This document shows positions 44,478 through 56,034 of a stretch of DNA of 64,000 nt, piece after piece. The notes under the pieces were generated by a model that saw nothing but the letters and a program-made list of their open reading frames with translations, made no database searches and was not told where the DNA came from. The position numbers and the translations under genes were made by a program. Origin of the DNA: Heterohyrax brucei (taxonomy: Eukaryota > Chordata > Mammalia > Hyracoidea > Procaviidae); assembly GCA_028571685.1 (NCBI GenBank), contig CM053140.1:27757501-27821500 (forward strand). The letters run 5' to 3'. How positions within the stretch are numbered: position 1 is the stretch's first letter; each line of letters begins with the position of its first letter.

Positions 44478-44559
44478 TTCTAATTTATTGGAACAGTTTG
44501 CTGGGAACTGGAGGGTGGAGAGTGCTGCTGGTATGGGCATGTATATTTATAATTTTGAT

Positions 44560-44565
44560 AATAAA
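44560..44565 (+). terminator. GDF15: GDF15 poly(A) signal
   Basis: AATAAA in GATAATAAAAATGAG, followed by GTGTCCCTGTGTTGTCC. The pseudogene has the counterpart ATTAAA before its L1 insertion. Confidence 0.75.
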
Positions 44566-45199
44566 AATGAGCTGGCTGAAGTGTCCCTGTGTTGTCCACA
44601 AAGAGTCTGGGGGACTCCTGAAGGACTGACCCTCCCACACCCCGATTTTCCCAAGAGACCTAGGGTAGGGGTGCATGGGAAGGTTCATAGGTGGGTGGTG
44701 GTCCACTGGAGTGGGCATTCTTAGCAATGCCAGGTGACAGAAAGGCGCTGCCAAGTCCATTCTTGGTGTGTCATTGCCCCAGTCTGGCACTTTTGTGATG
44801 GGCATTCCCCATCTTCCACATTAACCACTCCTCCAACCTTTCACATAGAAAGAGCCGGGAGAAATGAATAAGCTGTGAAGAATGTTTTATGCACACGGTG
44901 TTTCCCAGGGTATATGTTCTTCCCACTGACGATTCAGAAATTCCTGAGATATGCCAAGCCCATGGCCCTCCCCAGTCACTTTCCTGTCCACTCTTAGGGT
45001 TTCTGAGAGGGAGATGTCATGGGGGTTGGAAAGGCAGAGGACCCATTTTCTGTTGTGAGTTGTGTTCCCTGCAAACACCACTTCCCAGAAGCCACCTCAA
45101 CAGCTGCAGATGCTCCCAACTAAGCACCCACTGTGTGCCAGGCCCTGGCTGGATATTAAGGGCACAGCCGTAACAAGACACACAAGAACCGTAGGTGTA

Positions 45200-46345
45200 A
45201 AGGCCCTGAGGTGAGATCAAGCTCAGCGTGCAGTGGCAAAACTCAAAAATGGGGCTGTAGAGGTGGACAGGTGCCAGAACATACCTGACATCATGAATGC
45301 CTGAGGGCCGTGGGAGTGATGTAGCTCAGTGGGGAGCCATGGAGGGCATACGAGATGGGGAGAAACAAGACCTGATTTATGCTGCACTGCATCACTCCCA
45401 TGCAGCCCCATATTAAACTACAATCAAGATCACATAAAAACCAGCAGATGCCTCCCTGAATCTCCCCCCAAACATCTGCTGCTGCCTTTGCTGAGAATGT
45501 GTCTTCTCACACCTTCAGGCTTGGGCAAGAGTTGGTGCCCCTGCCTGGTATTCCATTCTCTCTTTTCTTGTCAAACTCTTACTCATTCTTTAAAACCCAC
45601 TATAGATTTCCCTCTTTGACACAGCCTTCTTCAGACTCTTTCAGTCAGCTACCTGTGGGAATCCCAACCCTGTTTCTCTTTCCCGCCCAGCATTTCCCAG
45701 AACTGAAGGTCTCTGTGTCAAACTATGTCTCCACAAATTGGGGACTCCTTTTGGGAGGCCAGGCCTGGGAACAGCTGATAGGGAATCCAGTTCAGGTGGG
45801 AGTCTGGGCAAACTCTGAAATACATGAACTCAGGGAGTAATGCAATTTGGCTGGGGAAGGAACCAGGGACGGCTTACCAGAAGAGGTAGAATGGCACCTG
45901 CACTTTGAAGGACGAGTCAAAGTTTCTCTGACTGTTAAGGTTAAGGTGACCCTAGAAATTGCCTCTAATTACCCTTTTTTTTTTTTTTTTTTTTTTACAG
46001 ATGAGAAGACTGAGGCCCAGAGAGTTATTGACAGACTCAGGACTTGGACACCTGCCTGGGCGTCTTCAGATGCCCAAACTATGGTCTGTTTGTATTTAAG
46101 TTTAAGAGTGAGAACAGGCATAGGGGATGGCATTCTGGTGAAGGGAAAGGTGTGAGCAAAGGAGGCTTCAGGAAGCAGGTGGACTTGATCTGGGCGGCCT
46201 CAGACCATAAGGACAGAGGGATGGGAGAAGCGGTGCTGGATCAGGCCAGCCACAAGTCCCAGGCTGAGAATCTGGGGGCAGTAGGGAGCCATGGAGGGCA
46301 TGCGAGCAGCGGAGGGACACAGCTGATATGTGGGTTATAAGGGAT
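45200..46345. other. Spacer between GDF15 and LRRC25
   Basis: No gene. It holds old, diverged repeat sequence: GTGGGGAGCCATGGAGGGCA near 45330 and GTAGGGAGCCATGGAGGGCA near 46280 are two pieces of one ancient repeat type. A T-run with an antisense MIR tail lies near 45970-46040. Confidence 0.5.
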
Positions 46346-46349
46346 CCTG

Positions 46350-46565
46350 GAAGGAGTCCTGGTGTGGTGCAATGTTAAGCACTCCACTCAGATGCTAACT
46401 GAAAAGCTGGCAGTTTGTACCAAACAGCAGCTCCATGGGAGAAAAGATATGGAGCTCTGCTCCCGTGAAGATTATAGCCCAGAAAACTCTTTGGGGGCAG
46501 CTGTACTCTGTCTTACAGGGTGCTACGATTCAAAGTTGACTTGACAGCATACAATGACAATTACT
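46350..46565 (+). repeat. Afrotherian SINE, insert-bearing form
   Basis: GAGTCCTGGTGTGGTGCAAT, CTGGCAGTTTGTACCAAACA, insert CTCTGCTCCCGTGAAGATTA, tail TTGACTTGACAGCATACAAT. Confidence 0.88.
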
Positions 46566-46984
46566 CCTGGAGATGGAGCAGAAGGAAGAGACCAGGGGTG
46601 GGAAGCTCAGGATATGCTCCCGTCTACCGATAGGAAGCAGCTCTCCCTAAACCAGCATTCTCCTCCACCCCACAGTGTTTACTGACTGCTACTTGTGAGC
46701 AGATAAAAGGGGACAGTTAAGTTCATATATTGTCCCCCTAGTGCCCTTCTCGGGATCTCCCCCTTCCTCTTCTGACCTAGCAGCCGGGAGGGCCAAGCAG
46801 CAGAGTGGAGCCTGGAGATGGCTGCATAGCCTCTCTGGAGCCATAGAGGTGATCCTCCCACATCCCCAATCCTCAGATGGGGAGACTGAGGCCAGAAAAG
46901 AGCCAGAGCTCTCTGAATCACCTAGCAGGGAGCAGAAGGGGCAGGGTAAGATCCAGATGTCACAGACTCAGTGTCCAGGACCAC

Positions 46985-47102
46985 CTACTCCTTTTTGCCC
47001 CAAGGGGTCATGCCCAGTGATGCCAAGTTGCAGTAGACGAGCTGGGAGTTCTGGCTAGTACCCTCGTAATTCATGTAGAAGTCTTCCTCTGCTGAGGGAT
47101 CC
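46985..47102 (-). CDS. LRRC25: LRRC25 terminal coding exon (cytoplasmic tail)
   Basis: On the - strand, an acceptor CCCACAG (AG at plus 47104-47103) precedes the exon. Its first base completes Gly237, then 38 codons follow (DPSAEEDFYMNYEGT at the start, LASLGMTPWGKKE at the end), and TAG at plus 46987-46985. It matches human DFYINY and PVYCNLQSLG as recalled. Tyrosine motifs: DFYMNY (YxN, a Grb2-type site) and LVYCNL, which fits the ITIM pattern. The human tail continues past the aligned position as EEYVIPGH; here the codon aligned with that tyrosine is TAG, so the last six residues are absent. Confidence 0.9.
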
Positions 47103-49369
47103 CTGTGGGAACAGATAGACAAGAGAAGAGGGTTCAGGGGACAGAGACATCAGCTTTGAAAGGACGAGAAAGTTCAAGGTTGCTGAATCCACCTCCCCTA
47201 GTGTTTATGTAGGGGAAAACTGATGCATGGAGTAGCTCATCTTTTTCCAAGGAAGGAGGGCCAATCATCGGAGGAAATTCTGATAGAATCAGCACTGTAA
47301 TGCTGAAATCCAAGGACCTTCAGCCCATACAAGATTTTTTTTCTTCCTTTCCTTACAGTTAATATAGCGGCCACTTTTTACATTAAAATCTAGACTGGTT
47401 TCCTCCTGGAAAAATCAAAAGCTCTACCCACTCTAGCCCCATTGACACAAGTGACTGGAGACAAACAGTGGCCAACCTTTTAGATGAGAAATATGCTCAT
47501 AGACACCTTGAAGTAACTGACTTTGTGACTCTGGTATAAAAATAAACTTATAAGCACTCAGGGAAACTGAGAATGAGCTTCAAATACTACCAGGGTACCA
47601 CAGAGGGAAAGTGGTTTTGCGTACACAAAATTAGTCAACAAGGGGGTAAATTCTTAGGATTTTTAGGTATAGTGGACAAAGCTTCAAAGATCTTTCCTGC
47701 CTCCAGAACAACCACCCACACCCTATTGGTTCTACTTGTAAAATTCCATTTCAGGCAAGTGTTATTTATTAGTCACTCACACTTTAGTATGAACGACTCC
47801 ATATACAACAGCCACTGTAGGGCAGGACTGAAATGCAGGGTGTATTTCTTGTCACTCCTTTTCTCTCATTGTGTGACATTACGCAAGTCATTCTCCGGCC
47901 CCCCCAGGCTTCTGTTTGCACGATGGTAAAACGTAAGATGGAAATGACACATCTAACTCTCAGCAGAATGATTTTGGAGTTTGGGAACAGAAGTAAGGTT
48001 AGCCTTGTGAGCAACTATCCAAAATACAAGCTGCTGCCTTAGTTAGTCCAGATCCTCCAATTCCTGCACACAAACCACTTCTGCTTTCAAGCCATATCTA
48101 CATCTGCTTTGCATATGCCCTCCTTTCCCAGCAATGGCTTCCCTGCCTCCGCAGCTTCCTGGCCTCCAGTTGTGGATTTTGCTGCTGCAATGTGGTCACG
48201 TCCATTTCCTCTTCCTGCTTGGATCCTCCCAGCCCCCTCCAGCCTCAGCCCTCAAGTCTCACCTTCTCAAAACTCATTCACATTACACGCCTTGTCCTCT
48301 CCTACCTCCTAGCCTTAGTCTTGCTGGCCCCCAGACCTGAAATTCTTTCCAATGCCTGTTCCAACCAGAAAAATTGACCTTCTCCAAAGCCTAGAAAAAT
48401 CACCCAGAGGTATTAGGGCACTATCTGGAAGAGGGGCATAGGCGACCTCTTTGGTATTTAGTGTGTGCCAAGGGCATATTGGCTCCGCTTGTTAAAACTT
48501 TCATTTTTCAAGTAGTGCCTATCAGTCACACACACTTTAATATGAAATATTCAGCACATATAACTTCTATTTCTTTTCTCGATAACCATGCACATCAGAT
48601 TCTTTGTTATCTCCCACCTCAGGACTTTGCCCCACACCTGAAATTCTCTCCACTCTCTGATCCCACCAGGAAAAGTGGGACTCTTCTTTTTAGGAACAGC
48701 AAAACATCTAGAGGTGGGCAGTGGGACACAGACGACTTCTTTGGTATCTTTTGTGTGTCAAAGGAGAATGGGATGGGAGACTACATTCATTTGCTGGCGG
48801 CATTAACAGAATTTCAGAGACAGCCATGGGTTACATGGGATTTGAGACCAGGCTGGCCTACTGCTGACGAAAGAGTCCCTCTGCCTGGAGCACCTGCCTC
48901 TTCTCCCCTATCTTCGGCAGCCACAACAGCGTTTATGGGTCACCAAGATGGAAACTGCTCCTATATACGTGAACTCCCTTCATTCTTGCTTCCAACACCT
49001 CGAGGCAAGCGTTCTCACTATCCCTATTTTAAAGTTGAGGAAATCAATCCCAGAGAGCTGAAGCTACTTGAGAGATCACACAGCTTGCAAGAAGCAGAGT
49101 AGGGATTTGAACTCTGATCTCCTAGCCCTAGCTCTTAATCATCCTAGGAAGACGCCTCCAGAACATCCTAACTCCACCCTACCCCACACATCTTATGGGC
49201 TCTGCTGGTAAAACACCACTTAGGTAAGTGTTGTCTATCACTCTCCCACACTTCAGTTATGAATTACTGTGAACCCCAAGTCATTGTAGGGGAAGGTGCA
49301 GGAAGGGTCAGGGTTTGTTTCTTGTCTCTGCTTTTGCCCCACAGGAGGTGGAAGTGTTGGGTCACTCAC
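47103..49369 (-). other. LRRC25: LRRC25 intron
   Basis: 2267-bp phase-2 intron with consensus ends. It contains several related segments: GGCAAGTGTTATTTATTAGT near 47753, AAGTAGTGCCTATCAGTCAC near 48510 and GGTAAGTGTTGTCTATCACT near 49222. A segment around 48300-48480 resembles 48640-48780. About 48030-48650 also recurs outside the gene at 56960-57575. Confidence 0.75.
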
Positions 49370-50079
49370 CCATGTTCGGCCAGTTGGTGCTCAGCAGGCT
49401 GCTCACCTATGAACATGTTCTCATAGTCAGGAGCGTCAGTTACCACTGGGGAGTTGGAGGTGAGGCCCCGACTGCTGTACCTTGGCTGCCAACCCAAGCT
49501 GGACTTGGAGTCGTCCTTGGCAGCCTTGGCTTTTCCCAGGCTACAGCTACTCCCTGCCTGGCGCCTCCAGAGTCTCCAGGCCAGCACGGGTGCAGCAATG
49601 ACCAGCCCGAGGAGCAGGCATCCACTGACCGCCAGCCCCACAATGATACCAGGGGTCAGGCCGGGGGGACACCTGGCCTCCAGGAAGGCTGAGAGTTTGC
49701 GTGAGACACCCACATCCACATCCTGGCACTGCGAGGATGGCTGGTCAGAGCAGTTGCCAGGCTGCACCTCATGCCAGACTGCCTGGACACAGCCACAGAC
49801 AGCTCTCAGGTCCAGGTCACAGCGTGCTGCCAAGGCTCCATCCACGTGGTCCAGGAAGTTGCTTGTGACGTTCAGAAACTGTAGCATCCCAAGGTTCTTG
49901 AAGAAGAGAGACAGGTTCTGGGGCTGGCTCAGGTTCTTGTGACTGAAATTCAGGCACATGTTCGTGAACTCATCGGTCCCATTCAGTGACCCCGAGAACA
50001 CAGGACACGAGTATTCCTGGGTCTCTGCTTCCTGTAGCACCAGCAGCAACAACAGGGTCCACACCAGAGCACCCCCCAT
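49370..50079 (-). CDS. LRRC25: LRRC25 first coding exon: ectodomain, membrane segment, start of tail
   Basis: LRRC25 is a leucine-rich-repeat type I membrane protein of myeloid cells, reported to dampen RIG-I and NF-kB signalling (established knowledge). The exon encodes residues 1-236 plus two bases of Gly237. Signal peptide: about 1-20 (MGGALVWTLLLLLVLQ). The ectodomain has NxS/T sites at Asn33, 44, 49, 55, 70 and 109 and a repeat-capping segment DHVDGALAARCDLDL. One membrane span lies at about 144-166 (GIIVGLAVSGCLLLGL), stopped by WRLWRR. The tail carries QPRYSSR and DYENMF (YxN). The donor GTGAGTGACC reads on plus 49369-49361. The protein totals 275 residues, against 305 in human as recalled. 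Most of the difference is a gap of about 22 residues after NLS, removing one leucine-rich repeat. Confidence 0.93.
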
Positions 50080-50900
50080 TCAAGCGACCTAGGCAGAGAC
50101 ACCGGAACCCAAGCTCAACCTCAGTCCTGTGGTCACCCTTATCACCACAGCCTGAATTTATTATTATTTCTTTTACAGCCCAGAGTGTCTCTGAGCAAAA
50201 CCTCCACTGGGTGCCTCAAGCCCCATTTAAGCCTCAGGCACCTTTTCCCAGGAATGGGCGCTGAATGCCTGCTGTGACAGGCCCAAGTCAGCTCTTTCCC
50301 CATTTCCTGGATGAATCCTTTCTAAGTTGCTCTGTTTCCCCAGCATTTTAGACACCCTCATTGGTTAAGACAGGACAATATGCAAATTAGCGATTGCACC
50401 GGACTCAACCCTGCCACTGCCCCCTAAATTGTCGCCCAGAGCCTCAGGATAGAGGGGGTGGGTGCTGCTGAAAGGCTCCAGCTCTGGCTTTTGTCCTCCG
50501 CACACAGGCGTGTCCTGGCGACTCCTTCCCCCCACCCAGTCTCCTCACTGCCGTGAGGGAGAACTCTCACCTGGACAGAGAGACCAGAGCAAAGAACACC
50601 CTCTGGGGATCTGTCTTGGTTGCTGGTACACCCCTTAGGCTCTGCACATCTTGACTCTGAGGGAAGAGGAACTGCTGTTTGGGCTGAGTGCAAAGGGGAA
50701 GAAAGAAGAGTCAGAGTCCCACCCCTCTTCCTCCCTCGTACCATCCCCACCCCAAAGCCTTCAGGCCTGAGGTTCTCACAGGAGGGGGAGGCGCAGCCCA
50801 GGGTCCTTCTTCCCTCTTACTGGAAACCAGTGATCCCATGTCCTCCCTTAGCATTCAAAGTGACTGACCCCTCATTACCTCACTTCCATGTCCCAATCCA
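50080..50900 (-). promoter_or_regulatory. LRRC25: LRRC25 upstream region
   Basis: Region 5' of the LRRC25 start on the - strand. It is single copy and free of recognisable transposons. A possible acceptor (CTCTGCCTAG, - strand) ends just ten bases before the ATG, so a separate 5' UTR exon further upstream is possible. No TATA box could be assigned. Confidence 0.4.
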
Positions 50901-51049
50901 CGCCCTCAATTATTCATTCAACAAAGAAAACCAGTTCTGGGACCTGACCAGGTGGTCAAGGAGCCCCAAGTCTTTCAAGGGGACAGAGCCAGACACACAT
51001 GACTAGCCATGCTGTGTCAGGACTGAACCAGAAGGAGCGACATATCCTA

Positions 51050-51850
51050 GAAACACTTCCTAGAGGAGTGGGCATTAGAGTTGGGGCTTCAGCTCATGAG
51101 TAGGAATTTGCCAAGGGTTCCCTGAACCTGCCTTTGGCTAGGGTGGAGTGGAAAGGTGGATTGCCTGGGCTCCTTGAAAGACTTGGAACTTGCAGTGATG
51201 ACTCTGTTCCGGAGAGGGTGTCAGGAGGACTCCACAGAAGGGGACACTGAGTCTGGGGCTTAGAGGCCAAGTTGTAGTGGCCAGACAGAAATGAGTGCAT
51301 TGCAGATTCCAGAGAGAAGGCAGAGTGGAAGCCAAAACCCAGTGGCTTGATAAAGCATAATCAGGTGGGCCAATGTGGTTAGGAATGGCTGGAGTGGAGA
51401 AACTGAGGCACAGGGCTGTATCCCAGGCTAATGAGGAGTCAAGGCAGGAGTGTGAGCAGAGAGGGCGCTGCATGGGAAAGCAGTTCCCTCTGGGGCCTTC
51501 TTAGGTGTCTGGAGGTGGGAAACCTAGGAAGGAGGCCAGGCCTGAGTCAGACCTGAGAGACAATGACAAAAATGGGATTGAGGAGGGAGTGTGTGCGGGG
51601 GTATGTGCAGAAGGGGCTCAGGGCCTATTGGGGGTCCTCTTATCAGACAGGCCAGGTTCAGATCCATCCAACCCTGACACACTGTGACCTTAACCTTTCT
51701 GTGACTCAGTTTCCATATCCATAAGATGGGATTAATGCTAAGTCTTCCCCTGTGTCTAGAAGGCTACAAGTCCAGTCTTCCCTAGCTTCTTCCTGTCCTC
51801 AGCCTCTACCTTACCTATCCAAACTCAGGGGACCCCATAAATGTCATGAG
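51050..51850. repeat. Part of block A: old repeat with MIR
   Basis: Ancient repeat wording (TCCTAGAGGAGTGGGCATTA, TGGCCAGACAGAAATGAGTG), then a MIR-like stretch (TTCAGATCCATCCAACCCTG, TGTGACTCAGTTTCCATATC). The counterpart is 57720-58640. Confidence 0.55.
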
Positions 51851-52209
51851 CTGAGTCTCTGCAGAAAGGCTGCGAATTCCATTTGTCCCACCCGTAGAGA
51901 GGCTTGACCTCACTCTAACAGAAGCCTGTCAATCACCTGAGGTATCATTTGTCTTCACTTATCAGAACAGAGAAAACCTCAAAGGTGTGGCCAGACTTGG
52001 GAGAAGGGAGTACCTACATGGCTGGTGGAGCATTTGTGACAAAGCTCTGGTGGAGAGGTTCCCCTGGCAGAGGCCACCAGAAATATGAGTGTGTGTGCCC
52101 ATGCCCCAGTTCCACTTCTGGGAACTTATCCTCCGAGTACATTTGCATGTTTGGGAAATGACATGAGCATGAAAGGATAAACACAATGTGATCTAGTCAC
52201 ACAAAGGTT

Positions 52210-52395
52210 ATTAAATCAAAAAACAAAACCCGTGGCTGTCAAGTCGATTCAGACTCATAGCGACCTGTAGGACAGAGTAGAACAGTCTCATAGGCCTTCC
52301 AAGCTGTAAAGCAGTGCAGATGCAGGGTGCCCCATCTTTTTCCAGAGAAGCAGCTGGTGGATTTGAACTGCCAACCTTTAGAATAGCAGCCATGT
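52210..52395 (-). repeat. Afrotherian SINE, insert-bearing form (antisense)
   Basis: Tail AAGTCGATTCAGACTCATAG, insert CCTTCCAAGCTGTAAAGC, head reversed as CTGCCAACCTTTAGAATAGC. It is inserted in an L1. Confidence 0.88.
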
Positions 52396-53285
52396 GCTTA
52401 GTAGGACTATTACTCAGCCTTAAAAAGAAATAAAGTGCTGAATCATGCTATAACGCAGATGAACCTTGAAAACATAGTGCCCAGGGATAAAAGCCAGATA
52501 CAAAAGATTACATAGTGTATGATACCTGTCATGGATTAAATTATGTCCCCAAAAAATGTGTGTGTCAGTTTGGGCCATGATTACCAGTACTGTATGATTG
52601 TCCACTGTTTTGTCATTAGATGGTATTTTTCTATGTATTGTAAATTCTATCACTATGATTTAATAAGATGGCAGCAGTTGTACTGATGAGGAAATCTGTT
52701 AAGATTGGATAGTGTCTTAAGCCAATAACTTGAGATATTTAAAAAACAGAGGCAAGCAGAGAGACACGGGGACTTTATACTAACAAGAAAACAGTGCCAA
52801 GAGCGAAGCACTTCCTTTGGACCTGGAGTTCCTGGGCTGAGATGCTCCCAGGCCAAGGAAAAACTGATGTATCACAAAAACCTTCCAGAGCTGACAGAGA
52901 GGGAAAGCCATCCCTTGAATTTGGAATTGCAGTCTACCAGACTATGGAGAAAGAAATTTCTCTTTGTTGAAGCCATCCACTTGTGATATTCCTGTTATAG
53001 CAGCACTAGATGACTAAGGCAATCCCACTTACATAAAATGTCCAGGACAGACAAATCCACAGAGACAGAAAGTAGATTAGTGGTTGTCAGGGGATGGGGA
53101 AAAGGAGGGTGGGAAACAACTGCTAATAGACATGAGGTCTCCTTTTGGGGTGATGAGAATCTTCTAGTACTAGATAGAGGTGGTGGTTGTGCATCACGGT
53201 GAGTGCCACTGATGCCACTGGATTGTGCACTTAAAAATGGTAATTTGGGGTGTAATGAGTATTTTGCTACAATAAAAAAGAGAAA
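52396..53285 (+). repeat. L1 3' end interrupted by an LTR-like element
   Basis: L1 blocks lie at 52396-52512 (CTCAGCCTTAAAAAGAAATA) and 53026-53285 (CACTTACATAAAATGTCCAG, GATTGTGCACTTAAAAATGG). The LTR-like element at about 52513-53025 (CATGGATTAAATTATGTCCC ... TTATAGCAGCACTAGATGAC) sits between them. The whole stretch is private to block A. Confidence 0.7.
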
Positions 53286-53289
53286 GCTG

Positions 53290-54837
53290 TTGTTGCGGAT
53301 GCCGTGGAGCGGGCTGTGACTCACAGAGACCCTATGTACAACAGAAGGAAACACTGCCTGTCCTAACCTCACAATCCTTTTTATGCTTGAGCCCATTGTT
53401 GCAGCCGCTGTGTCACTCCAACTCACTGACAGTCTTCCTTTTTCACTGACCCTTTACTTTGCCAAACATGATGTCCTTTTTCACGATAGCATGTCCAAAG
53501 CACATGAGACCAAGTCTCACCATTCCTGCTTCTAAGGAGCATTGTGGCTGTACTTCTTCCAAGCCAGATTTCTTTATTCTTCTGGCTGCCCGTGGTACAT
53601 TCAAAATTTTTCACCAATACCATAATTCAAAGACATCGGTTCTTCTTGGTTTTCTTCATTCTTTGCCTGGTTTTCACACGTCGATGAGGCAACTGAAAAT
53701 ATCACAGTGTGGGTCAGGTGCACCTTAGTTCTCAAAGTGATACTTTTGCTTTTCAACGTTTTAAAGAGGTCTTTTGCAGCACGTTTGTCCAATAGAATAC
53801 GTCCTTTGATTTCTTAACTGCTGTTTCTGTGACTGTTGATCGTGGATCCAAGAAAAATGAAATTCTTTACAACATCAATCTTTGTTTATAGTGATGTTCC
53901 TTATTGATGCAGTTGTGAAGATTTTGGTTTTCTCTGTGTTGAAGTGCAATCCATACAGTAGGTTGTGGTCTTTGATGTTCATCAATTTAATGACTTCAAG
54001 TCCTCTTCATTTTCAGCAAGCAAGGTCATGTCAACTGAGTATCACACATTGTTAACGAGTCTTCCTCCAAACCTGATGTCCCGATCTTCATTGTACAGTC
54101 TAGTTTCTCAGGTTATTTGCTCAGTGTAAAGAATAAATACATATGATGAAAGGATACAACCCTGACACACACCTTTTTTGACTTTAAACCATGCAGTGTC
54201 CCTTTGTTCTGTTCTAATGATTGTCACTTGGTCTGCATACAGATTCCTCATGAGCACAACGAAGTGCTCTGGAATTCCTGTTCTTTGCAAAGTTAGCCAT
54301 AATTCGTCAGGATCCACACAGTCAAACGCCCTTTCAGAGTCAAAAAAACAAAAACACACACACACACACGTAAACATCTCTGTGATATTTTCTGCTTTCA
54401 GTCTGGATCCATCTGATATCTTTTATTCCAAGCCCTCTTCCAAATCCAGCTTGAATTTCTGGCAGTTCCATATTGACGTACAGTTACCACTGATTTTGAA
54501 TGAGTTTTAACAAAATTTTACTTGTGTTTAATTTTAATGATATTGTTCAATAATTTCTGTAATCCACTGGCTCACCTTTCTTTGGATGGACACAAATATG
54601 GACCTCTTCCATTCGGTGACTAAGCGACTATCTCCCAGATTTCTTTTGGCACAGATAAGAGCACCACCTCCAGGGCTGCATCCATTTTCTGAAACGTTTC
54701 AGTTGGTACTCCACCTTTTTTTGGCCAGTGTCACCAGTACCGCTTGGATTTCTTCCTTCAGTACCATCGTTCAGCACTATCCATGATGGTACTGTTACTT
54801 ATCTGAAGATGCTGGATACAAACTGAGGGACAAGTTA
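53290..54837 (-). repeat. RTE/BovB-clade LINE in block A (antisense)
   Basis: The - strand has an RT piece at 54377-54108: FDSERAFDCVDPDELWLTLQ, GIPEHFVVLMRNLYADQVTI, then GVCQGCILSSYVFILYTEQI. This is the RT palm of the BovB/RTE clade (the human-consensus-like FDYAKAFDCVDH pattern). The frame breaks on both sides. The same insertion is present in block B, so it predates that duplication. Confidence 0.92.
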
Positions 54838-54884
54838 AATCAGTAACAGTTCACAGACTCCTAAAAAGAAAATTACACGTCTCT

Positions 54885-55095
54885 AGGAAGCCCGGAGTGA
54901 TGCAGTTAACACACCTGCTGTTAACCAAGAATTTGGAGGTCTGAGTCTACAGGAGGTACTTTGGAAGAAAGGCCTGGCAACTGGCTTCTGGTAAAACGGT
55001 CACTGAAAACCCCGTGGAGCACAGTTCCACTCTGACACACGTCAGATTGCCTGGAATCAGAGTCGACTTGATGGCAACTGATTAGGAACTGACAA
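54885..55095 (+). repeat. Afrotherian SINE, insert-bearing form (block A)
   Basis: GAAGCCCGGAGTGATGCAGT, TTTGGAGGTCTGAGTCTACA, tail AGAGTCGACTTGATGGCAAC. The counterpart in block B is 61255-61458. Confidence 0.88.
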
Positions 55096-55104
55096 GAAAA
55101 GACT

Positions 55105-55600
55105 CGCTTCTTTCCGCCAACGTTTATTAAGCTCCTACTGTGTGCCAGGCCCTAGTCTCAGAGCTGCGGATACAGCCATGGGCAAGATAGACAGGCTCCT
55201 TTCTCCCTGAGGGGCTGTGTTTGATCTGGGCTGACAGACAACATACAAGATCTACCAGTAAAACAAATACCACGCAGTGAATGAAACAGACAGGTAAAAC
55301 TGGAAAGGGGGCATGGAAAATGGCCAGTTGCGTTAGGAGACCATCGAGGAAGCTGTCAGTGAGAAGAGGACACCTGAATCGGGAAGGGAGGGAGGAGCCA
55401 CTTTGTGACATGGGGGAAGGGCGTCCCAGGAACGGGACTAGCCCTTGCAGAGGCCCTGAAGCTGGCACAGGTGTCATCACCAACATAAAATGTGAAATGA
55501 AAGGAGCAAAGAAAAGGAGCCCATCTTTCGTTTGAGAAAAGAAACTCCGTATTACACACAGGAACGCAAACATCTGTGGTTGCCTCTTAGCAGAAGGCAG
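55105..55600. repeat. Ancient repeat in block A
   Basis: TTTATTAAGCTCCTACTGTG TGCCAGGCCC and TTGCAGAGGCCCTGAAGC belong to a common old mammalian repeat. Counterparts are 61490-61930 and, inverted, 63741-64000. Confidence 0.65.
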
Positions 55601-56034
55601 TGACTGGGAAGACACTTTACCACACACCACATTATATTTTTAATTCTTAGAATGCCATCACACTGTATGAATGTAAGTCATTCTCATCAAATTCAGCTAG
55701 AAAGTGGCAACCAACTGCCAAGATCACATCGGACCCTGCAGGTGTTGAGGACAGAGGGGGGGACAGAGGCGCTCCAGCCAGTGTGCATGCCCGCACCTCA
55801 CACCCTAGAAGGCCACTGGGGGGCAGGTTGGCACATTTACCTCCGGAGCCTCTCAGGAAAGGACGAAATGGGGAAACAGATGTGTCACAGGCTCAGAATG
55901 CAGGCGGAGGGGACCCGGAGCCTGGGCTAGCGGGGCCTGCAGTTGGGGTACACGGCTTCAGTTCTGGGGAACCACAAATCCAAAGGAGGCTGAGGACAAA
56001 AGACCCAGCTTCTGAAGGTGGGGTGGGGATTCTA

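Larger units (their letters stand above)
44126..44585 (+). other. GDF15: GDF15 3' UTR
   Basis: Extends from the stop to just after AATAAA (44560-44565). It keeps the AU-rich TTGTATTTATGACTGTTTAA near 44225 that is shared with the pseudogene. A SINE at 44250-44477 roughly doubles the UTR length. Confidence 0.75.
41660..45200 (+). repeat. Tandem duplication, copy 2 (intact GDF15 locus)
   Basis: Partner of 35210-40960. This copy keeps the complete gene and lacks the 2.4-kb L1 and the intronic SINE of copy 1. Its one private insertion is a SINE in the 3' UTR. Confidence 0.88.

Noticed and set aside
48461-49102. 213-codon open frame in the LRRC25 intron
   Set aside because: It crosses old repeat and MIR-like sequence on the strand opposite LRRC25 and lacks any recognisable protein similarity.
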